A stretch of DNA of 64,000 nt from the NCBI RefSeq assembly GCF_021278025.1, contig NZ_JAIBHJ010000005.1, positions 1 to 64,000 on the forward strand, given 5' to 3'. This stretch comes from Motilimonas sp. E26 (GTDB lineage: Bacteria > Pseudomonadota > Gammaproteobacteria > Enterobacterales > CBDFNC01). Shown in pieces: positions 39,648-47,135 of this stretch (the first letter of the stretch is position 1; each line of letters begins with the position of its first letter). Under the pieces are notes generated by a model, which was not told the origin of the DNA, searched no databases, and worked only from the letters and a program-made list of their open reading frames with translations. Position numbers and translations under genes: made by a program.

Positions 39648-39839
39648 TTACCTATGCTCTTGGATCTGATACAACACCCGATGCTCGGCGCACACTTGTT
39701 GGCAATCACAACTGGGCTCAATATCAATACTGGCGAGACCACCACAACTGCCTTGAATGGCGCGGCGCTTAAAAATTACGCCCAACGCCATGGCCAGCGA
39801 GATGAATAAAAAAATCACAAAAGCTAGCGCATATTCCAT
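39648..39839 (-). CDS. NqrM-like small Cys-rich membrane protein
   Basis: A 63-residue protein: one hydrophobic helix (about 4-24), a basic KRR, then the Cys motif GSCGGL, CDC and VC. This is the pattern of NqrM, the factor needed to mature the iron centre of the Na+-translocating NADH:quinone reductase. The usual nqr operon is not in the window; instead the gene follows a NifX-like and a DUF134 gene, with overlapping stop and start (TAATG). The C-terminal tail is longer than the core motif needs. It may be a second copy adapted to another metal enzyme. Confidence 0.8.
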   Translation of the reverse strand: MEYALAFVIFLFISLAMALGVIFKRRAIQGSCGGLASIDIEPSCDCQQVCAEHRVLYQIQEHR

Positions 39840-40240
39840 TAGTGACAACCATTTATGTGGCCATGGCAACCAGCATGCTGACAGCTGCCATTTTGAGGGA
39901 GTACGCCTTGATCAGGGCAAGTCAGTGAATGGCTTCGAGCCTTCGCTTGCGCCAATAACTCAGTAACCGAATGACGAGTATTGCCTTGCTCTACCTCTAT
40001 CCCCGCCATTAAAAGCTTAGCTAAGGTTTTTTGGCCTATCTTTCTGACGATGACCGTTTTACAGCCCATGGTAGTAAGCATATTAATTAACTGCGCTTTG
40101 CCCTGACAACCCGATGTAGTAAGTGCCGGATTCTCAATCCGCGCTAAACACAGCCCCTGTTGGTCATAAAAATCGAAGCTCTCAGACTGAGAAAAACGAT
40201 GAGATAACTTTTCATTACTTGTCGCGATGGCATAAATCAT
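39839..40240 (-). CDS. NifX/NifB-type dinitrogenase cofactor-family protein with Cys/His-rich tail
   Basis: A 133-residue protein. The N-terminal 100 residues match the NifX/NafY/NifB C-domain fold (small metal-cofactor carrier): AIATSNEKLSHRFSQSE at the start and GCKTVIVRKIGQKTLAKL in the middle. The tail is rich in metal ligands (CPDQG, CQHAGCHGH, GCH). Such proteins outside nitrogen-fixation loci include the orange protein (ORP) of Desulfovibrio, which binds a Mo-Cu cluster. No nif genes are seen. It overlaps the upstream DUF134 gene by 4 bp and the downstream NqrM-like gene by 1 bp. Confidence 0.82.
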   Translation of the reverse strand: MIYAIATSNEKLSHRFSQSESFDFYDQQGLCLARIENPALTTSGCQGKAQLINMLTTMGCKTVIVRKIGQKTLAKLLMAGIEVEQGNTRHSVTELLAQAKARSHSLTCPDQGVLPQNGSCQHAGCHGHINGCH

Positions 40241-40548
40241 CTTGATTCCTTTTGTTCAATTATTGGTCGGTTTTCGCCAAGAGCCAAAGCCTCGCCATGC
40301 ACCAAGGCGTGAGTGATCTTATGCCGAGCCTGCTTCAGAATGTTGGCGAATGTTTGCCGCGATACTTGCATTTGCTTAGCGGCATCTTGCTGAGATAAGC
40401 CTTCAAGATCCACCAGCCGAATGGCTTCAAACTCATCCACCGCAATACTGACTTGGTTTAACTCACTCGTGGGGATGCCATTCGGTTTAAAAAATCGATA
40501 GGGCGAGCCATGATGTGGACAAATATGACGTTTGATTTTGGGTCTCAT
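40237..40548 (-). CDS. DUF134 family helix-turn-helix protein
   Basis: A 103-residue UPF0251/DUF134 member. The N-terminus has a small CPHHG segment, followed by VSIAVDEFEAIRLVDLEGLSQ and the helix-turn-helix QQDAAKQMQVSRQTFANILKQAR near residues 54-76. Family members are usually encoded beside NifX-like metal-cofactor proteins and are presumed regulators. It is the first gene of a coupled three-gene leftward operon and is divergent from a PaaI thioesterase (84 bp between the starts). Confidence 0.88.
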   Translation of the reverse strand: MRPKIKRHICPHHGSPYRFFKPNGIPTSELNQVSIAVDEFEAIRLVDLEGLSQQDAAKQMQVSRQTFANILKQARHKITHALVHGEALALGENRPIIEQKESR

Positions 40549-40632
40549 TATTGGTGCTCTTTGCTAAGTACTTATGCTATCCTAATTCAGTTATTAGCAT
40601 ATGCCAATAACTTTTTTTCAAAGGAGCAACTA

Positions 40633-41121
40633 ATGAGTAGTCAGCTTAGGACTGCAACTGCAACACTACAGAACTTAATTAAACATGCTCAGCCCAATGA
40701 TAGCGGTCAGCAACTCTTGCCCGTCGCCAAACAGCCAAGCCACCAACACTGTGTTTTGTGCAGCCCAAACGCCCTGATGGGCTTAAAGATTAATTTTTTC
40801 AGTTCCGAAAATTCAGTGTGGGCACACACTAAGGGCAGCCAACATCAACAGGGCTATCAGAACATTATTCATGGCGGCGTATTAGCTGCGTTAGTGGACG
40901 CAACTATGTGCCAGACCTTATTCAGCCACGAAATAACGGCCGTCACTGCTGAAATGTGTGTTCGTTATTTGCATCCCGTTCCCGTAGGCAGTGAAATTTT
41001 AATGCAGGGAAGCCTAGTTACCAGCCATCCGCCCTTATTTAACGTGCAGGCCAAATTATTTGTTAACGGCCAATTAGTGGTTAAAGCGCGGGCTAAGTTT
41101 TTTCAATCAAAGGCGAGATAA
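40633..41121 (+). CDS. PaaI-family acyl-CoA thioesterase
   Basis: A 162-residue hotdog thioesterase with the family segment NIIHGGVLAALVDATM near residue 77 and CVRYLHPVPVG near residue 120. A CxxC pair (HCVLCSP) precedes the domain. Start ATG 40633 has AAGGAG at 40621-40626; a frame reaching 40510 is not supported. Its stop overlaps the next start by one base (TAATG), so it is coupled to an MBL-fold gene. The acyl substrate is unknown. Confidence 0.86.
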   Translation: MSSQLRTATATLQNLIKHAQPNDSGQQLLPVAKQPSHQHCVLCSPNALMGLKINFFSSENSVWAHTKGSQHQQGYQNIIHGGVLAALVDATMCQTLFSHEITAVTAEMCVRYLHPVPVGSEILMQGSLVTSHPPLFNVQAKLFVNGQLVVKARAKFFQSKAR

Positions 41122-41966
41122 TGGCGCAATACAGCACACGCATAACCGTATTAGCAGACAATATCGCAACACCGCCTTTGCTCAGCGAACATGGCTTTGC
41201 TGTATTAATTGAACGCGATCAAGAACGAATTTTATTTGATACGGGGCAAGGGCTCGCCCTATTTGAAAACGCAGATCAACTCGGCATCCCCTTAGACAAC
41301 CTAACAGCCATTGCACTTAGCCATGGTCACTACGACCATACCGGCAACCTTGCTCAACTATTGGATTTAAATCCGCACTGTCGGTTATATCTGCATCCTG
41401 ACTGCATCATTGAGCGATATGTGTTGCACGATAACCAGCCAGTGAAAATGATCGGCATGCCTAAATCGGCCAAACAAGCGATCGCCAAGCACGATCCAGC
41501 CTTGATCCACTTAACTGATCAAGCATGCAAGCTCACAGCAGAAATCAGCTTAACTGGCACTATCCCCAAATTTCACCCCTTGGAAAATACCAGCGGTCCG
41601 TTCTATTTAGATCAAAAAAGATTGCATATTGATCAACTAGGGGATGATCAAAGCTTATGGCTAATAACTAAACACGGCATCTGCGTGATCACGGGCTGTT
41701 GTCACACAGGTTTAATCAACACCTTGGCGTTTATCCAGCAACAAGAGCCAAACGCCCCACTAACTCACTTAATCGGCGGCCTACATTTAGCTAACGCGAC
41801 GAGTGAGCGGCTTGATGCCAGTGTCCAATATCTTCATCAACAACCTTGGCAGCACTTGTACCTTTCCCACTGCACGGGCGCACGAGCCACTGATGCTATC
41901 GGTCAACACCCCTCACTGATAAATAAAGTCACATCTACTTATGTGGGACGAGTCATAAACGTTTAG
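41121..41966 (+). CDS. MBL-fold metallo-hydrolase, TM0207/RFAP-synthase-like
   Basis: A 281-residue metallo-beta-lactamase fold protein with the metal motif SHGHYDHTG near residue 70, ITGCCHTG near residue 192 and a later GGLHLANA. This set matches the 7,8-dihydropterin-6-methyl-4-(beta-D-ribofuranosyl)aminobenzene 5'-phosphate synthase-like group, a name that reflects an old archaeal assignment, so the reaction here is unknown. These genes recur beside NifX-like and DUF134 genes. It is coupled to the PaaI gene and ends before a hairpin terminator. Confidence 0.82.
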   Translation: MAQYSTRITVLADNIATPPLLSEHGFAVLIERDQERILFDTGQGLALFENADQLGIPLDNLTAIALSHGHYDHTGNLAQLLDLNPHCRLYLHPDCIIERYVLHDNQPVKMIGMPKSAKQAIAKHDPALIHLTDQACKLTAEISLTGTIPKFHPLENTSGPFYLDQKRLHIDQLGDDQSLWLITKHGICVITGCCHTGLINTLAFIQQQEPNAPLTHLIGGLHLANATSERLDASVQYLHQQPWQHLYLSHCTGARATDAIGQHPSLINKVTSTYVGRVINV

Positions 41967-42103
41967 TAGATAATAATTTGGCGAGCGCTAAAAGCTACCT
42001 TTAAGGTGGGATAAGTGAGTTTTCTACTGCTGAATGCGGTTTAAGCTTAAAATAGCCCAAACGGCGTCATAGAGATCTGCTGTGACAAACAAGCTCACTT
42101 TAT

Positions 42104-42140
42104 AAAAAAGCGTTTATTGGTTAACCAATAACGCTTTTTT
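42104..42140. terminator. Bidirectional rho-independent terminator
   Basis: AAAAAAGCGTT(T)ATTGG, then TTAACCAATAACGCTTTTTT: a near-perfect stem with a T run on both strands, serving the MBL gene on the plus strand and the alpha/beta hydrolase gene on the minus strand. Confidence 0.9.
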
Positions 42141-42158
42141 ACACTCAGTTATTAGTCT

Positions 42159-43634
42159 TTAAAAGTGCTGATTCAACATCACTGGATGCGGCTTAAGCGC
42201 TGTGTTACCTGCGCTACGCGCTAATGTGGAACCATCACATACTAGCTCATTACTCGCTGAACTTGGATCTAATAGGTAAGCTGTACTGGCATTATCAATA
42301 CAGCGATTACCACGATAACTAAAGCCATGCTCCACAATATTTTCCACTCTGATCAATCGGGTTAAGCTAGCAAAGCTTTCGCTCATTGCTTCAGTCCAAA
42401 TATAAGGAGTACGCGGATCATACTGGCCACCGAGGATCAACACAGGCTGTTGTAACTTAGCATCCATGTATTCAACTGGCTGCACTGGATCTAACTGACC
42501 AGGCCAATCAGCACACATACCCGCATTAGCATAATTAACAACACCAAAGATACCCGACGCTTGTATATAGTTAGCGTAAGCGTTAGCGACATCATTAGTT
42601 GACAATGCGCTTGAACCATCAGCACAAACTACCGCTGTAAACATCGCGTTGGAACGCTGAGCATCTACGGGATCATTTGCTTGATTCCAAGATGTTGAGT
42701 CTACAAGACGCTTTAATAATGCTACGTTACCATTATCAAGTAACTCAAACACACCTGGTTTTTGATGCTGCCAGTAGCCATAGACTTCCAGTGATCGCAG
42801 CGAATATAAAGCATCAAGGGCTGTATTAACGGAAAGATCGCCATCAAGCCCTTGAAATACACCATTAGCATCTAATATGCTGACACCACTGATTAGCGCT
42901 TGCTTTCTGGCAACAGTACCAAGGCGATATTCCGCTACAACATCATATCCGGCCGCATTATCTTGCGCGATGTCGATATAGTTTAAGGTAGTTGGTGACA
43001 TAGGAGAATCAAGGATCAACGCACGAACCCGCTCTGGAAAAAAATCAGCGTAAACGCTGCCAACACGGGTACCGTAGGAATAACCTAAAAAGCTAATTTG
43101 CTCTTCGCCTAAATGGGCGCGTAACGCATCGATGTCTTTCACTAAGGTATTAGTGCTAATATTCACCGCAGACTTTGTATTAAACTCATCACATGTATTC
43201 ACATTGTTGGCCAGCTCAACCGCACATTGCTTTAACTCTTTGGCATAGGCACTCTGACCTGAGCCACGTGGATCTAACGCCACAATATCAAAACGCTCAA
43301 CAATTGCTTGATCAAACAAGCCTGCATTAACCATCCAAGCCAAACTAGCTTGCGCTTCTTGACCAGGGCCCCCAAAATTGACAAATAAGGTACCGATTCG
43401 ATTGTTAGTATCCGTTGCTTTATGAATGGCATAAAACACTTTTACTTTGCTGCCGTCATCATTAATGTAGCTAGCAGGCACTTCTAATTGCTGGCATTCC
43501 AAGCCAGTCGCACATATTGGTGAGTCTTCTGACTTATCGGCCCCAACACTAAAGCCGTCGCCACCGCCACCGCCGCCACAGCCAGCGAGTAAAATGGCCG
43601 ACACTGCACTTGCTAATATTGCTTTTTTCATCAT
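42159..43634 (-). CDS. Lipoprotein alpha/beta hydrolase, S33 (proline iminopeptidase/tripeptidyl aminopeptidase-like)
   Basis: A 491-residue exported lipoprotein: lipobox LLAGC (Cys19) then a glycine run. The alpha/beta-hydrolase fold has the nucleophile elbow LGYSYGTRVG near residue 186, the Asp in LGGQYDPRTP and the His in EHGFSYRG, plus TAP-like C-terminal domain features and paired Cys. It likely trims peptides at the cell surface or in the periplasm. It has its own near-consensus promoter (43676-43704). A lux-type site lies further upstream but a small ORF stands between. Confidence 0.87.
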   Translation of the reverse strand: MMKKAILASAVSAILLAGCGGGGGGDGFSVGADKSEDSPICATGLECQQLEVPASYINDDGSKVKVFYAIHKATDTNNRIGTLFVNFGGPGQEAQASLAWMVNAGLFDQAIVERFDIVALDPRGSGQSAYAKELKQCAVELANNVNTCDEFNTKSAVNISTNTLVKDIDALRAHLGEEQISFLGYSYGTRVGSVYADFFPERVRALILDSPMSPTTLNYIDIAQDNAAGYDVVAEYRLGTVARKQALISGVSILDANGVFQGLDGDLSVNTALDALYSLRSLEVYGYWQHQKPGVFELLDNGNVALLKRLVDSTSWNQANDPVDAQRSNAMFTAVVCADGSSALSTNDVANAYANYIQASGIFGVVNYANAGMCADWPGQLDPVQPVEYMDAKLQQPVLILGGQYDPRTPYIWTEAMSESFASLTRLIRVENIVEHGFSYRGNRCIDNASTAYLLDPSSASNELVCDGSTLARSAGNTALKPHPVMLNQHF

Positions 43635-43675
43635 ATCCCTATTTCTTATCTGTTATAAACGATAAAGTCACCAGT

Positions 43676-43704
43676 AAAATACCCATAGCGACATATTATG
43701 TCAA
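43676..43704 (-). promoter_or_regulatory. Promoter of the S33-type lipoprotein gene
   Basis: TTGACA (43699-43704), 17-bp spacer, TATTTT (43676-43681) on the minus strand: perfect -35, ideal spacing and a good -10, about 40 bases upstream of the start at 43634. Confidence 0.75.
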
Positions 43705-43805
43705 CACTGATTATTTATATTTATTTGACTTAAATCATGATTTTTTAATCTATCTTGCTGCAACCCATGTCATTCACAGACTACTCTTATTCCTAGCCAT
43801 ACTGA

Positions 43806-43940
43806 CTAACCCCGTTTAAATAAGTAATACCTGCTTATCTCGCCCAATTTAAAGCGAGAAGGTTGCCAATTCTTTAGCTTTCTAGCATGGAAAATAATCA
43901 TTACGACTGAAAAATTGTCAGAGAATACACGTTCAGGCAT
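43806..43940 (-). CDS. Candidate 44-residue protein downstream of a lux-box promoter
   Basis: A short open frame between luxR and the S33 gene. The ATG at 43940 has AAAAGG with 5-7 bases spacing and lies about 20 bases past the predicted transcription start of the lux-box promoter. The product is basic, with MPERVFSDNFSVVMIIFHAR at the start and a tail rich in Lys, Arg and Tyr (RYYLFKRG). No known family is recognised, and it is not LuxI-like. Position and signals favour a real small gene, but codon evidence is thin; a remnant of a lost luxI is the alternative. Confidence 0.45.
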   Translation of the reverse strand: MPERVFSDNFSVVMIIFHARKLKNWQPSRFKLGEISRYYLFKRG

Positions 43941-43967
43941 GTTTACCTTTTAAGTAGAACAGCAGTG

Positions 43968-44014
43968 AATATATATTTTTATTACGGATTTTTAACCTGT
44001 CAGATAAAGCAGGT
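43968..44014 (-). promoter_or_regulatory. Lux-box-like dyad and -10 element (putative LuxR-activated promoter)
   Basis: The 20-bp dyad at 43995-44014 (plus strand ACCTGTCAGATAAAGCAGGT) matches 14 of 20 positions of the Vibrio fischeri lux box, including all outer arms. On the minus strand 21 bases separate it from TATATT (43968-43973), the same gap as in the luxI promoter, and no good -35 is present, as expected when LuxR replaces it. It starts 36 bp beyond the luxR stop. Confidence 0.6.
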
Positions 44015-44050
44015 TTATAGTTACTTGATCAAAAAGTGAATAAACTGACT

Positions 44051-44776
44051 TTAGAAAGAAGGGGAAATAAGGCCTGACATAATCGCTTTAGATATGGCTT
44101 GATACCGGTTTGACGCATTTAGTTTGCTACATACATTCGATAAATGGAAAATGACCGTGCGCTCAGCGCAGCCAATAATATGAGATATTTCCCAGGCACT
44201 TTTTCCCTCTGAAGCCCAGAGCAAACATTCATTCTCGCGCTTAGTTAATTTTATTTTTTGCTGATGCGTTTTATTATTAATGCGATGAATCGCTTCCTGT
44301 AACGCGGGAGTAAGCAACTGCATAATGGGTAAAATATCGTTAAGCTTTGCTTCATCATAGTCAGAGGATAGCGCCATACTTAGCATACCAAATTCGCCCT
44401 GCATACCATGTACAGGGATAGTAAACCCGGTCTTTAATCCAATTGAGGCTGCTTCTTTCATCACATCAACACCGCCCTTTTTCTTTGGGCTCACTTTTTG
44501 GATATGTGACCAAGTTGCGGGTAAGTAGTTGTCATATGAATAAGCAACCACTGGATCAAGATTAATCAACTTTTCTTCGTCATATGATTTACGCCATTCA
44601 CTTGGGTAATTATCCACAATAAAGGTGCTTCTCTTAGTAATGCTTTGCACAGAAGAGAGTCCAAATAGGTAATACTCAAGTTCAATCAAAGCTGCCGCTT
44701 TTTCCAATACTAGGTTAATAGCTTCAAACGTATCTGCACGTTTGAGCTCGAGGATTAAATCTAACACAGCATTCAC
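44051..44776 (-). CDS. LuxR-type acyl-homoserine-lactone receptor/regulator
   Basis: About 241 residues. The N-terminal autoinducer-binding domain keeps the family's ligand pocket residues: Trp and Tyr in SEWRKSYDEE, Asp-Pro in NLDPVV, Trp in PATWSHI and the Gly of GEFGMLS. The C-terminal LuxR helix-turn-helix is in LTKRENECLLWASEGKSAW and ERTVIFHLSNVCSKL. The likely start is GTG 44776 with AAGG 8 bases upstream; TTG 44797 lacks a site. No luxI synthase is in the window, so it is an orphan (solo) receptor here. A lux-box-like site lies just past its stop. Confidence 0.86.
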   Translation of the reverse strand: MNAVLDLILELKRADTFEAINLVLEKAAALIELEYYLFGLSSVQSITKRSTFIVDNYPSEWRKSYDEEKLINLDPVVAYSYDNYLPATWSHIQKVSPKKKGGVDVMKEAASIGLKTGFTIPVHGMQGEFGMLSMALSSDYDEAKLNDILPIMQLLTPALQEAIHRINNKTHQQKIKLTKRENECLLWASEGKSAWEISHIIGCAERTVIFHLSNVCSKLNASNRYQAISKAIMSGLISPSF

Positions 44777-44888
44777 ACTCTTTACCTTGTGCTTCAAAGG
44801 AGGACGTAACTTATCATATAACCTCAGCTTTGTTTGAGCCTATCGTCATAATGTGAATGATCTTTACAGTAAAATGATCGCTAAACAA

Positions 44889-45416
44889 CTACCCTTTACG
44901 CCCATGTTTAATCCGACTCAATGCCACTGGGGTGATCCCTAAATAACGGGCGATGTCGTTCTGGGTAATGCGATGGAGTAAATCCGGTTGGTGCTGCATT
45001 AATTGCTGATAACGGGTGGTGGCATCTAAACACAGAAACTCGTATTCACGACGCTCCTTTTTCTGTGCCAGCTTGATTAATGATGCGAGCATAAAGCGAC
45101 TTAATTCAAGATCATCTAAGGTATGTTGGTAAAGCGAATCAAAGTCGACCTTGACCAACGCTGCTGGCTCTAAGGCCAGCAAACTAAAAGTACAGGGCTC
45201 ACGCTCAAATACCGCTGATAAATTCGTGATCACATCACCTTCAGCAATAAAAGACTTCACCAGCTCTTTACCGTCTTGGCATAAATAATAAGCTTTAAAT
45301 AACCCTTGTTTAACAAAATATAACGCGTCTTCCATCTCGCCTTGACGGAATAAGTGCTGCCCCGCAGCTAAATTCACTTGGCGGCCATGCTCGATGACGT
45401 ATTGTTTAATATCCAT
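44889..45416 (-). CDS. Crp/Fnr-family transcription regulator
   Basis: A 175-residue protein with an N-terminal cyclic-nucleotide-binding fold (AAGQHLFRQGEMEDALYFV, residues 18-36, and the long dimer helix near 120) and a short C-terminal HTH (ITQNDIARYLGITPVALSRI). It lacks the Fnr Cys cluster. It is divergent from an SDR gene with 132 bp between starts, so it probably controls the SDR-TVP38 pair. GGAG lies 10 bases upstream of the ATG at 45416. Confidence 0.85.
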   Translation of the reverse strand: MDIKQYVIEHGRQVNLAAGQHLFRQGEMEDALYFVKQGLFKAYYLCQDGKELVKSFIAEGDVITNLSAVFEREPCTFSLLALEPAALVKVDFDSLYQHTLDDLELSRFMLASLIKLAQKKERREYEFLCLDATTRYQQLMQHQPDLLHRITQNDIARYLGITPVALSRIKHGRKG

Positions 45417-45548
45417 ATTATTTCTACTCCGCAACCATCACAAATACGAACCAAGACAATGCTCCGATCTATTATCAGCGTTTTAACCTAGGTTAATTAC
45501 CTCGGCTAACTTTCTACTTACAGTGAGCTTAAATCGAAAGGAGCTCAC

Positions 45549-46316
45549 ATGTTACAAAGTAATACGCGGTCTAAAAAGAAACAGATGCAACTGACCAATA
45601 AAACCATCGTCATCACTGGCGGCACCGCTGGGATTGGAAGGCAGTTAGTACAGCTGCTTGCCCCAGCGAATCACCTTTATGTGATTGGCCGCAGCGTTGC
45701 AAAACTCAACGATTTACAGCAAAAGTACCCAAATGTTATTGGCATTCACGCCGATTTGAACGACACCACGTTGCTCGAAACTAAGCTAGCTCAGTTATTA
45801 AAGCAAGTATCTAAAGTCGATGTACTCATTAACAATGCCGCTGTGCAACACACTGCAACATACATAGATCCCAATTTCCAATATCAACAAATAGCAAGTG
45901 AGATTAACGTCAATTTTACCGCTATTTGCCAGCTCACTTATCTGCTGCTGCCCACATTAATGGCCAGTGAGTCTGCTCGGATCGTCAATATCAATTCGGG
46001 CCTTGCCATCGCGCCAAAAGCCCAATCTGCCATTTACTGCGCCAGTAAAAGTGCACTGAACAGCTTTAGTTTATCGTTACGTTATCAGCTCGAACACACC
46101 TCGGTGTTAGTGCAACAAGCCTTATTGCCATTGGTGGATACCGCCATGACAGAAGGTAGAGGATCAGGGAAGCTAGTTGCTCGAGAGGCCGCTCAACATA
46201 TTATTCGTGGCATTGAGCGCGGCACCTTAGATAACGACATCGGCAAAGTTAAATTACTGCGTTTGCTGATGCGCTTTGCGCCCAACATGGCTTACAAACT
46301 GATGAAAGCTTCCTGA
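45549..46316 (+). CDS. Short-chain dehydrogenase/reductase
   Basis: A 255-residue classical SDR with the nucleotide motif TGGTAGIGR near residue 24, NNAA near 98 (a variant of NNAG), the catalytic Ser in INSG and the YCASK active site near 162. It resembles DltE-like and acyl-lipid-handling SDRs, but the substrate is unknown. AAAGGAG precedes ATG 45549. It is followed by a membrane protein gene after 29 bp and divergent from a Crp-like regulator. Confidence 0.84.
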   Translation: MLQSNTRSKKKQMQLTNKTIVITGGTAGIGRQLVQLLAPANHLYVIGRSVAKLNDLQQKYPNVIGIHADLNDTTLLETKLAQLLKQVSKVDVLINNAAVQHTATYIDPNFQYQQIASEINVNFTAICQLTYLLLPTLMASESARIVNINSGLAIAPKAQSAIYCASKSALNSFSLSLRYQLEHTSVLVQQALLPLVDTAMTEGRGSGKLVAREAAQHIIRGIERGTLDNDIGKVKLLRLLMRFAPNMAYKLMKAS

Positions 46317-46345
46317 AACTGAATTCCTATAGAAAGGACAACAAT

Positions 46346-47017
46346 ATGAAATCGTTATTTAAAGTGATGTTAATTTTAGCCCTAGGCTTTGCTTCTACCT
46401 TTATTTTCCTCAAGCTTGCGGGGATACTTAGCTTGGCAGATATATCGCGCTGGTTAGAGCAAGCCAGCGCCCTACCCCATGGTTATTTATTTGCACTGGT
46501 GATCGGCTTACTATTTTTAGACTTGTTTATCGCCATGCCGACGCTCACTATTATTATTCTATCCGGTTATTTTCTCGGCTTTAGCCAAGGCGCATTAGCA
46601 GCAAGTACTGGCCTATTGTTAGCAGGTTTAGGTGGATATATTTTGAGTCAGTATTTTGGTCAACCATTCGTTCGCCTGCTCATCCGCGATCCAGCAAAGC
46701 GAACAGAGATGATCGATGGCTTTGATCGCTACGGCGCCATGATGATCTTACTGTCACGCGCGATGCCAATTTTACCGGAAGTGAGCGCTTGCATGGCAGG
46801 ACTGACAAAAATGCCGTTTTGGCGTTTTCTCGGAATTTGGATCGCCAGCGCAGTGCCTTACGCAACCATCGCCGCTTATGCTGGATCCATTAGTACCCTG
46901 CAAAATCCAAAGCCAGCGATTCTCACTGCCGTAGGCTTAAGTGTATTTTTCTGGTTGGGTTGGTATTTGTTTACTAAGCAACAACGAAAAGCTTCATCAC
47001 TATCAAATGGCGCTTAA
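46346..47017 (+). CDS. TVP38/TMEM64 (DedA-like) family membrane protein
   Basis: A 223-residue polytopic inner-membrane protein with the SNARE-associated (VTT) domain: LGGYILSQYFG near residue 97 and the proline-containing MPILPEVSACMAGLTKMPFWRF segment near residue 147, typical of the family. Members are linked to membrane lipid scrambling or flipping. AAAGGAC precedes the ATG. It probably forms an operon with the SDR gene. Confidence 0.87.
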   Translation: MKSLFKVMLILALGFASTFIFLKLAGILSLADISRWLEQASALPHGYLFALVIGLLFLDLFIAMPTLTIIILSGYFLGFSQGALAASTGLLLAGLGGYILSQYFGQPFVRLLIRDPAKRTEMIDGFDRYGAMMILLSRAMPILPEVSACMAGLTKMPFWRFLGIWIASAVPYATIAAYAGSISTLQNPKPAILTAVGLSVFFWLGWYLFTKQQRKASSLSNGA

Positions 47018-47135
47018 ACTCTTCCCTCTACGATTACTTCACGGCTCGCCGTTGTAAGTACTGCTTGTTAATTTGGTCCAGCGCGGCACATTATGGGTGC
47101 GTCTGGACTCAGTCCACTGCTGCAAAGCTAGTCTT

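Noticed and set aside
43994-44015. The dyad after luxR as a rho-independent terminator
   Set aside because: On the minus strand the stem is followed by A residues, not a T run; the arms and spacing fit a lux box better.
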